From contig JAATVR010000238.1 in NCBI GenBank assembly GCA_014523665.1, positions 1 through 5,475 on the forward strand: DNA of 5,475 nt. The letters run 5' to 3'. The first letter of the stretch is position 1. Each line of letters opens with the position of its first letter. Both the position numbers and the translations under genes were made by a program. This document shows positions 1 through 5,106 of the stretch, piece by piece. Source of the DNA: Nitrososphaerales archaeon TH526. GTDB taxonomy: Archaea; Thermoproteota; Nitrososphaeria; Nitrososphaerales; Nitrososphaeraceae. The notes under the pieces were generated by a model. It saw only the letters and a list, made by a program, of their open reading frames with translations. It did no database searches and had not been told where the DNA came from.

Positions 1-22
1 TCTTATCCTAATGTTATTATAG

Positions 23-31
23 ATAATATAT
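23..31 (+). promoter_or_regulatory. Possible TATA box of the tRNA-Ala gene
   Basis: An A/T-only stretch (ATAATATAT) is centred about 37 bases before the mature tRNA 5' end. With the usual archaeal spacing of about 26 bases to the transcription start, transcription would begin around base 53, giving a leader of about 11 nt to be removed by RNase P. The position is plausible, but the whole region is A/T-rich, so the assignment is inference. Confidence 0.35.
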
Positions 32-63
32 CTTGTCCTAATCATGCCACTGACGACAAATTT

Positions 64-136
64 GGGCTGGTAGTTCAGTGGTAGTAATGTTCGATTCGCA
101 ATCGAAAGGTCGCGGGTTCAACTCCCGCCCAGTCCA
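64..136 (+). tRNA. tRNA-Ala (anticodon CGC)
   Basis: The 73-nt sequence folds as a full cloverleaf and decodes the alanine codon GCG. The acceptor stem pairs 64-70 with 129-135, with a G-U at the third pair, the classic alanine identity element. The anticodon stem pairs 90-94 with 102-106, with anticodon CGC at 97-99 between T33 and A37. The T stem pairs 112-116 with 124-128 around loop TTCAACT, and the discriminator is A136. No CCA is encoded and there is no intron. The D stem (73-76 with 85-88) has a C-U mismatch at its loop-side pair and a G-U at its base, a mild irregularity. The gene probably serves as attachment site for the element carrying the integrase that starts 244 bases downstream. 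Confidence 0.95.
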
Positions 137-160
137 TCATGACTTAGTGAGAGTTAGTGA

Positions 161-341
161 TAGCATTTTAAGCACGATTTCCGTTATTTGCTAACAAGGA
201 AGGGCCTTTCTGTCATTCAAAAATTCGGGATTTGGTAGCAAATTTGCTAGCAATTCTATGCTACCATGCAACAATATTTGATAGTGTTGTTAGCAAAAGT
301 GATTTTTTGCTACCACGTTTAGAAGTGTTGCTAGCAACACT
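161..341. repeat. Cluster of TGCTA/TAGCA inverted motifs (TTGCTAGCAA-like palindromes)
   Basis: Ten occurrences of the pentamer TGCTA or its complement TAGCA lie in 181 bases, at 161, 189, 236, 245, 248, 259, 291, 308, 329 and 332. About 0.35 would be expected by chance at equal base frequencies. Many form palindromes. TTGCTAGCAA is at 244-253, and AGTGTTGCTAGCAACACT, a perfect 18-bp palindrome, is at 324-341. TAGCAAATTTGCTA is at 236-249. TTGCTAACAA at 188-197 is the exact reverse complement of TTGTTAGCAA at 287-296. GGTAGCAAA at 234-242 mirrors TTTGCTACC at 306-314. The cluster fills the space between the tRNA 3' end and the integrase. Arm-type binding sites for the integrase, an excisionase site, or operators for the nearby winged-helix protein are all plausible; which one applies is inference. 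Confidence 0.85.
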
Positions 342-380
342 ACGGAAACCGGTGTAGAAAGCCTAGTCTATCTAACAGTT

Positions 381-1505
381 GTGGTTCTACAAGGGATCCA
401 AGAAAAGCCGTTATCAGGTCATAACAATTACAAAAAATACGGATGGAAAAATGTGGCTATTAAGGTAAAGGAAACGGATCTTATATCTCTTAATAGACAA
501 CTTCAAAGGCTCGGCTATGAAACGCTGGGAGATCTTGCCAAAGATCTGATGGCAGGCAGGATAACGAGGATAACAGAGGAGAAACAGATTGAAGCAATGA
601 AGATGAACCTACAAGAGGCTGGCCAGAGTACTGTCCAATCAGGTAATTACTACGATTTCTACAAAAATATTGACGTAGATGATTTGCTCAAGGAATATAT
701 GAAAAGATATCATTCAAAAACCTCACGCAGTTTCGTTGGCTATTTCAGAAGATATTCTGACATATTCTTTGGGCCCTCTCCTGATACAGAACTATTCAAG
801 TTAAAACCACATAAACGATCATGGATTCTGCAATCGATGAAGCGGATTGGAGACTATTATTTCTGGAAGTACAATACAATGGAAGTCCAAGATCTTGTCA
901 AGAGAATAATTGAAAGGTTTAATCTAAACAAGGATTTGGATATGAAAGATCGGATTTACCTTGTTAATCCTGGTTTCCTGCAAATAAAGATAAAGGCTTT
1001 AACAGAAATTCCTGGAGATATTGGTTTTACGGTTAGAATGGGAATGCTCACCGGCTTAAGGGAAGAAGAACTCTATTACATACATGATAAGGAAATTTGT
1101 ACAAATGAACTTGGGTGTAAGTGCAAGAACCTACATCCAATAGAGATAGAAAATGGGCTCACGATCGTCGGAATAAACTGGATGAGAGCAAACAAGAAAG
1201 CGTTTGTTACGATAATGCCTACGACAATGTGGAAGTCGTTCAGAAATCTGCCGAAATTCGATAGGCATGATATCATGGCTGCTCACAGTATAGTAAAAAG
1301 AGATGCACAGATCTTGTATGTCGGGCTCAGAAAGATTCACTACAATGTTATGCGATATGACGATATAATGACAGCAGATGAAGCAGACGCCTTAGCGGGT
1401 AGAGCAAAAACAGTATCTGCTCAGCATTATGTCTTACACGATCTGAAGTCATTTACAAATAAATATGCAAAAGCATGGGCCAGATTTGGCATAGCCATAT
1501 CCTGA
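381..1505 (+). CDS. Tyrosine recombinase/integrase, archaeal (thaumarchaeal) type
   Basis: This 374-residue protein is a site-specific tyrosine recombinase that would integrate and excise the element at the adjacent tRNA-Ala gene. Residues 20-60 (YGWKNVAIKVKETD onwards) form a small N-terminal domain I recall from Nitrososphaerales integrases. Residues 90-180 look like the helical core-binding domain, and 195-365 the catalytic domain. Visible catalytic candidates are R227 (TGLREEE), K272/K273 (ANKKAF, hairpin lysine), R317 (VGLRK, where the usual HxxR box has V instead of H), R341 (LAGR, the LGH-like box) and nucleophile Y350 (AQHYV). A C240-x5-C246-x-C248-x3-H252 cluster could bind metal. 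The gene is uninterrupted and contains no tRNA-derived segment, as in pNOB8-type elements where the integrase stays intact after integration. GTG is the only usual start codon in the open 5' part, since the frame is open back to 303 without another. No ribosome site or clear TATA box lies at the leaderless distance. Confidence 0.9.
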   Translation: MVLQGIQEKPLSGHNNYKKYGWKNVAIKVKETDLISLNRQLQRLGYETLGDLAKDLMAGRITRITEEKQIEAMKMNLQEAGQSTVQSGNYYDFYKNIDVDDLLKEYMKRYHSKTSRSFVGYFRRYSDIFFGPSPDTELFKLKPHKRSWILQSMKRIGDYYFWKYNTMEVQDLVKRIIERFNLNKDLDMKDRIYLVNPGFLQIKIKALTEIPGDIGFTVRMGMLTGLREEELYYIHDKEICTNELGCKCKNLHPIEIENGLTIVGINWMRANKKAFVTIMPTTMWKSFRNLPKFDRHDIMAAHSIVKRDAQILYVGLRKIHYNVMRYDDIMTADEADALAGRAKTVSAQHYVLHDLKSFTNKYAKAWARFGIAIS

Positions 1506-1564
1506 GCCATATTTAGGATAAGTTCCTGTCTTCATAGATTATCGTCGAAAATAGAACAGATTGC

Positions 1565-1571
1565 TTTTTTT
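1565..1571 (+). terminator. T7 run: archaeal terminator of the integrase and/or TATA-like box of the next gene
   Basis: A run of seven T residues lies 60 bases after the integrase stop, typical of archaeal intrinsic termination on oligo-T without an obligatory hairpin. The same TTTTTTTA stretch is centred about 27 bases before the ATG at 1595, so it could instead serve as a degenerate TATA element for the winged-helix gene. The sequence alone cannot separate these roles. Confidence 0.4.
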
Positions 1572-1594
1572 AGCCACGATTAGCTTTAGGTCAT

Positions 1595-1993
1595 ATGACA
1601 AATGACTCCGATAAAAATCTCTCACAAGGAAATGACAAATTATCAAGCGAAAAGCGAAACAATTCGAATCTTCAACGGATATGGGATTCGATTGTAACGA
1701 ATTACGAAATGATCCAAGGGGCTCAATACTCTAACAGCTTCATAGTACTTTTAGCCTTAAGTGAGGCTAATGAACCTTTAACTACAACCCAAATTTCAGA
1801 AATCATTACCAAGCAAAGTAATGGAAACATATACAAAATTTCCTCAACGCTAAAGGACTCTTTAGAACATAGACTTAAGCGCGAAGGCTACGTTCAAGGT
1901 GTTGACAATGAGCGTAAAAGTCGGTACTCAATCACCCCTAAAGGGATCAAGCTATTGGCAGGATGGATATCTTTTCTGACAGCATATTCTTAA
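1595..1993 (+). CDS. Small winged-helix DNA-binding protein (MarR/PadR-like)
   Basis: The 132-residue protein has the order of a winged helix-turn-helix regulator. Residues 1-24 are a polar, probably disordered tail rich in S, N, D and K. Helix 1 spans about 25-57, ending in SFIVLLALSEA. Helix 2 is at 63-73 (TTTQISEIITK), the recognition helix at about 78-97 (ending HRLKREGY), and a beta wing at 100-114 (ending KSRYSITPKG). A C-terminal helix, 116-130, may serve dimerisation. No ligand or metal site is evident. ATG is chosen because the frame runs from it and a short AGGT sits just upstream; M39 would cut into helix 1. It follows the integrase by 89 bases in the same direction, so a role in controlling integrase or element maintenance is likely but inferred. 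The exact family is uncertain. Confidence 0.8.
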   Translation: MTNDSDKNLSQGNDKLSSEKRNNSNLQRIWDSIVTNYEMIQGAQYSNSFIVLLALSEANEPLTTTQISEIITKQSNGNIYKISSTLKDSLEHRLKREGYVQGVDNERKSRYSITPKGIKLLAGWISFLTAYS

Positions 1994-2037
1994 ATCTTGA
2001 AACTGGTGTATTTCCTATTTGATCGAATAGATTGTGG

Positions 2038-2047
2038 TAAAATATTT
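2038..2047 (+). promoter_or_regulatory. TATA-like box upstream of the 34-residue mini-ORF
   Basis: TAAAATATTT is centred about 28 bases before the ATG at 2071. This is the spacing expected for a leaderless archaeal transcript starting at or next to the start codon. It lies in an A/T-rich stretch, so it is only suggestive. Confidence 0.3.
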
Positions 2048-2070
2048 CAGTAACACGAAAGGAATCATCG

Positions 2071-2175
2071 ATGGGTTGTAGAAAATACAAACGGTATGTA
2101 GAAAGTTTTCTAGTTTCGGTCACTAGATTCTCAATCCAATTAAGTGAAGAGGGTATAGAATTACTGAAGGATTAG
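2071..2175 (+). CDS. Possible small protein (34 residues) resembling a winged-helix C-terminal tail
   Basis: An ATG-to-TAG frame of 35 codons lies 77 bases after the winged-helix gene. The predicted product starts MGCRKYKRYVES and ends SIQLSEEGIELLKD. Its second half resembles the wing and final helix of winged-helix proteins and is similar in layout to the RYSITPKGIKLLAGW part of the preceding protein. A TATA-like box at 2038-2047 sits at leaderless spacing. It is either a genuine tiny gene or the 3' remnant of a second, truncated winged-helix gene. The 6-bp inverted repeat TCTAGT/ACTAGA (2109-2114 and 2122-2127) falls inside it. I do not recognise it as a known small protein, and expression is unproven. 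Confidence 0.3.
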   Translation: MGCRKYKRYVESFLVSVTRFSIQLSEEGIELLKD

Positions 2176-2213
2176 ATTTCTTGCACTTGTTTATTAGTCC
2201 AATTCTAGAATTT

Positions 2214-2843
2214 TCACTGAGACATTGGATCTATCTTATCAAAATCAATATGATTTTTCTCAAGGTAATCCTGCAGGACTCTCTCTTCTAGCAAGCTCCA
2301 GATCTACTTTAGCAATGATTTGTTCATCAGCTTTGACCTTCTCTGCATAATCCATGAATTCCTTCGTCATGATTGAGAATCAATGAGTTGAAATCGGATG
2401 TTGTAGCACTCCAGCACCAGCTTTATCGCTTTCATCCTTCCTTTAACTTGGACTCTTGGATCATCTATAGTCCGCCACAAATTCTTCATTAGTTCTCCTA
2501 TTGCCACCTAAGGTGTTTAATTGTTCGAAAAAGAGACGCCTGCCGAGGTCCTTTCTATTCTTTGTTATTAATTCGCTCCGCATAAACCGCAACTCCCTAG
2601 ACACGGAAGGTTGACTTATCTGCAAAGCAGATGAAATTTCGAATTAAGAGTAGCCTTTGATACATAATTCACGACCTTCATCCTACGCCAATTGATTTGC
2701 TTTCTGTATTTCTTTGCCGTAAGATTGGCCCTAGCATTATCTTTGGTTAACTGTGTTGCCAAACCCCAATATTGTGCTCTAATTTTACATTCACGACTTA
2801 TATGGAAACATGATCTATCACTCAGAGAATTTCTATCGTACAT
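2214..2843 (-). pseudogene. Frameshifted remnant of a Nitrososphaerales HTH protein
   Basis: Pieces of one roughly 210-codon DNA-binding protein can be read on the minus strand only by changing frame. Reading starts at ATG 2843 and gives ISRECKIRAQYWGLATQL, then KYRKQINWRRMKVVNYVSK. At about 2654 the frame shifts; a TAA (2644-2646) follows, and then EISSALQISQPSVSRELRF, a helix-turn-helix with its recognition helix. Around 2490-2500 it returns to the first frame (MKNLWRTIDD, then KGRMKAIKLVLECYNIRF) until TGA at 2367-2369. The second frame resumes with MTKEFMDYAEKVKADEQ until TGA 2260-2262. The first frame then ends as YLEKNHIDFDKIDPMSQ with TGA at 2214-2216. The first and last pieces are in the same frame (630 bases). 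The family, with an SREc...YRKQINWRR N-terminus, HTH and KIKAL...CYkyk helix, is one I recall as common in Nitrososphaerales; its function is unknown to me. Assembly errors could mimic decay, but several independent lesions argue otherwise. Confidence 0.75.
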
Positions 2844-3026
2844 TCATTTTTTTCGAATGTTCGAACTTATTGCCGGCAAATCTCGACATTTGGGGCTATA
2901 GCACGCCATCGATTAATATTATGATTTTTTCCACCTCTACCTCTATGTCTGTCAGTATCGTTTACCCCTTGTGTTATATTTTTGGGATCTCTACTTCCAT
3001 GCCTTGATGTAAACTGGCCTCCATCC
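2844..3026. other. Non-coding stretch with short palindromes, upstream of the HTH pseudogene
   Basis: No credible gene is visible here; frames on both strands are short and of biased composition. Near the pseudogene start lie TTCGAA-TG-TTCGAA (2852-2865) and the perfect palindrome TTGCCGGCAA (2870-2879), which could be a relic operator. The remainder is T/C-rich on the plus strand (2923-2955) and resembles no gene I know. It may be decayed coding DNA. Confidence 0.5.
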
Positions 3027-3473
3027 CTAAGGTCCATCTCCTCCAGCTATTCCGGGGAAATTAAGTTTGGAAGCCAAATGCTTACGGACTGGCGGACCGG
3101 AGGGAAGAATCTGATATACGTCCGTTTTCCCTGGAATGGGGCACGCTACTAAATTCGGTAGTCCGCGCCCCGCGTCCAGTCTCATATCTATGTTACTTGG
3201 CCGTGGTTGTATAGGGTGCGTGTGAAAACTGGCGACTAACACATTATTTTCTTCGGGCTGTGGAGCAGGTTCTGTTTGGAAGGCATTTGTGTATTTGGCT
3301 GGCCCCCGTTTAATAGATAATCTACCATCAATTAAATTCATGTATATCCATCCTCCTTCTTCATGAGGTTGGGTCACAAGATCGCGGGTGCCAACATCGG
3401 AGGCTTTCCATGCCTCCTTTATAGCTTCCGAAACGGAAGATACTATGGCCTTTATAGCAGTCGTTTTCTTCAA
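3027..3473 (-). CDS. JAMM/Mov34 (JAB)-fold metallopeptidase-like protein
   Basis: The 148-residue protein carries the JAMM zinc-site signature: H84-T-H86-P, then S93-x-x-D96 (ASFHTHPIQPRPSNID). E38 or E39 (PHEEGGWIYMN) is the expected upstream catalytic glutamate. JAMM proteins are Zn-dependent isopeptidases or peptidases, such as ubiquitin- or SAMP-removing enzymes; related domains (DUF4329-like) occur in polymorphic toxins. The layout is an N-terminal helix (1-25), GGWIYMNLIDGRLSIKRG strand pair (40-57), a proline-rich loop (66-75), the HxH strand-loop (78-96) and C-terminal strands (105-125). The start is TTG at 3473; an in-frame TGA lies just upstream, and the next Met (45) would remove the glutamate. 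GC is about 45-60% over much of the gene, well above neighbours, suggesting transfer. It is divergent from the EEP nuclease gene. It has no signal peptide. The substrate is unknown. Confidence 0.75.
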   Translation of the reverse strand: MKKTTAIKAIVSSVSEAIKEAWKASDVGTRDLVTQPHEEGGWIYMNLIDGRLSIKRGPAKYTNAFQTEPAPQPEENNVLVASFHTHPIQPRPSNIDMRLDAGRGLPNLVACPIPGKTDVYQILPSGPPVRKHLASKLNFPGIAGGDGP

Positions 3474-3496
3474 TATACAAGTTCAGTGGACACATT

Positions 3497-3505
3497 GAAT
3501 ATTAC
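3497..3505 (-). promoter_or_regulatory. Possible TATA box of the JAMM gene
   Basis: On the minus strand GTAATATTC is centred about 28 bases before the TTG start at 3473, the spacing for a leaderless archaeal transcript. This supports the TTG start, where no ribosome-binding site is visible. The match to a TATA consensus is only moderate. Confidence 0.35.
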
Positions 3506-3585
3506 ACAATCTCACTACAAGTGTTAGTACCTCGCTACCACGTCATCTCTGTACATACATACTACTCTCATTCTTTCCATGAATA

Positions 3586-3593
3586 CTTAAATA
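3586..3593 (+). promoter_or_regulatory. TATA box of the EEP nuclease gene
   Basis: CTTAAATA is close to the archaeal TATA consensus and is centred about 33 bases before the ATG at 3623, predicting a transcript with a leader of only a few bases. It supports ATG 3623 over the upstream in-frame GTG at 3521, which would put this element inside the coding region. Confidence 0.5.
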
Positions 3594-3622
3594 CACAGAA
3601 AGTACAAGTGTATGCAGAATCT

Positions 3623-4741
3623 ATGCGTATAGCCACTTTTAATGTAGAAAATATGTTTGAACGTCCTGTAATTATGAATCTTCCTCAATGGGCAGAAGGA
3701 GAACAAGTGCTACAAGATTTTAATGCTCTCTCGAATTTAATTGAACAACCACAATATTCTGGCCCTGATAAAAAGAAAATATTAGAAATACTTACCAAAC
3801 GACATAAGGGTGTAATTACATCGGGTGAAAGCAAGTATATCCGCCTAAATGAAATACGTGGAAAATTGTTGAAAAAACCTCGAAATGCTCCTGTTGAGGT
3901 TGCCGTGGAAGGACGAGATAAATGGATAGGATGGTTTGAGCTCAAACGTGAAACGATAAAAGAAGCAGCCATTGAAAATACTGCTCGGGTGATACGCGAA
4001 GTAAATGGTGATGTGCTTTGTATGGTAGAGGTTGAAAACCGTATTACTGCAAATCGTTTCAATGAATCAGTTATCCCAAAGATAAAGGGTGTCAAATATG
4101 ATCATGTGATGCTGATAGACGGTAACGATGACCGAGGGATAGACGTCGGGATAATGACAAGGCAGTCGTTTAAAATTCACTCCATAGTAAGCCATGTGGA
4201 TGACACCGATAGTGAGGGCATTATTTTTAGCCGAGATTGTGCAGAATATAAAATCATCACCCCCTCAAACAAAACTTTACTTGTGCTCGTTAATCACTTT
4301 AAGAGTAAAGGTTTTGGCTTGCAGAACGAAAATGATGCGAAACGCAATCGTCAAGCCAAAAGAGTTAGGCAAATTTATGATGAGAGAATTAAAGAAGGAT
4401 TTGAAAACATGGTGGTCGCTGGTGATCTGAATGATACCCCAGAGCGCGATCCCTTAAAACCTTTACTTGGCAACAATTCAGACTTAGTTGACGTGATGTC
4501 GCATCCCAAATTTATCGGTGATGGTCGTCCAGGCACGCATGGGAATGGTACCAAGGATAGCAAGTTAGATTATATCTTGATGTCACCAAAAGTTGCATCG
4601 CGAGTGCAAGCAGGAGGAATTGAACGGCGTGGTGTCTGGGGAGGAAAAAAAGGAGATCTTTTCCCTCATTTTCCTGAAATCAAAACGCCAAAGGATGCGG
4701 CATCCGATCATGCTGCTCTATGGGTAGAGATTGGTCTCTAG
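3623..4741 (+). CDS. Endonuclease/exonuclease/phosphatase (EEP) superfamily protein
   Basis: The 372-residue protein has the full metal-dependent EEP active site of DNase I/exonuclease III-like phosphodiesterases. Numbering from ATG 3623: N7 and N10 (FNVENMF), E136 (CMVEVEN) for Mg binding, R171 and D174 (DRGIDVGIMT), H225 (LVNHFKSKGFG), D268 and N270 (AGDLNDTPE), D316 (KLDYILMS), and D362-H363 (ASDHAALW). The roughly 120-residue segment between the first Asn motif and the metal Glu is long for EEP proteins. The PQWAEG, RGKLLKKP and GRDKWIGWFELKRE pieces in it match a bacterial subfamily I recall. Substrate (DNA, RNA or a phospho-ester) cannot be deduced, and no secretion signal is visible. 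The start is chosen because MRIATFNVENMF is the usual beginning of the family; the frame extends to a GTG at 3521 but that part is not family-like. It is divergently arranged with the JAMM gene. A bacterial origin is likely. Confidence 0.92.
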   Translation: MRIATFNVENMFERPVIMNLPQWAEGEQVLQDFNALSNLIEQPQYSGPDKKKILEILTKRHKGVITSGESKYIRLNEIRGKLLKKPRNAPVEVAVEGRDKWIGWFELKRETIKEAAIENTARVIREVNGDVLCMVEVENRITANRFNESVIPKIKGVKYDHVMLIDGNDDRGIDVGIMTRQSFKIHSIVSHVDDTDSEGIIFSRDCAEYKIITPSNKTLLVLVNHFKSKGFGLQNENDAKRNRQAKRVRQIYDERIKEGFENMVVAGDLNDTPERDPLKPLLGNNSDLVDVMSHPKFIGDGRPGTHGNGTKDSKLDYILMSPKVASRVQAGGIERRGVWGGKKGDLFPHFPEIKTPKDAASDHAALWVEIGL

Positions 4742-5106
4742 ATTAATTGGCCCAGAAATGGAACAATATAGTGAACGGCAGAGGATACAATGGATAAGAT
4801 GGAAGGGCTTTACAGCAACCTGTACAGCCAAAGTAGGATACCTGACACGTTACAAACTGGTTATCTATTGTTTATAGCTGTGAGTAGAGTGTGAAATCAA
4901 GTACAAACCTAAAACGTCGTGAAGTAGAGTTCTACTACCATCATTATCATTATTTTCATCTTGATCTGTTACTAACACTTTTAGGTCAAATTCTCGTTGG
5001 CTCATACGCGTAAGAAGACGCTCATTGAAACTAGGAATCAATTATGATTAATACTATCTTCTTTGCCACCAATCTTAAAAATAAGAGAATGTAAAATACC
5101 GTTACA
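4742..5106. other. 365-base intergenic region between the nuclease and patatin genes
   Basis: No convincing gene is seen. A minus-strand frame at 4865-5005 (ATG to TAG, 46 residues, starting MSQREFDLKVLVTD) has no promoter signal and an acidic low-complexity centre encoded by the ATCATT-rich stretch near 4939-4960, so it is not called. A small imperfect stem AGTAGA-GT-TCTACT lies at 4923-4936. No oligo-T terminator follows the nuclease stop closely. The right end carries the patatin promoter. Confidence 0.6.
5075..5083 (+). promoter_or_regulatory. TATA box of the patatin gene
   Basis: TTAAAAATA is centred about 28 bases before the ATG at 5107, which predicts an essentially leaderless transcript and supports this ATG over the in-frame ATG at 5122. 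Confidence 0.5.

Noticed and set aside
161..341. CRISPR array interpretation of the repeated motifs after the tRNA
   Set aside because: The motifs are only 5-18 bp, irregularly spaced and in both orientations, without uniform repeats or spacers; no cas gene is nearby.
1076..1340. Two overlapping minus-strand frames of 66-69 codons within the integrase gene
   Set aside because: Both are antisense to the catalytic domain of the integrase and look like chance open frames.
2692..3007. Plus-strand open frames of 65-69 codons across the pseudogene 5' end and spacer
   Set aside because: They are antisense to the HTH remnant or of biased composition, with no domain and no promoter at a fitting distance.
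3521..3622. In-frame 5' extension of the EEP gene from a GTG at 3521
   Set aside because: The 34 extra residues are unlike the family N-terminus, and a good TATA box (3586-3593) lies inside them; ATG 3623 begins with the typical MRIATFNVEN.
3685..4095. 136-residue open frame on the minus strand inside the EEP gene
   Set aside because: It is antisense to a clearly functional gene with conserved motifs, and its product is serine/isoleucine-rich with no recognisable domain.
4865..5005. 46-residue minus-strand frame in the nuclease-patatin spacer
   Set aside because: The acidic low-complexity centre, lack of a TATA box at leaderless spacing and lack of recognisable similarity make it too weak to call.
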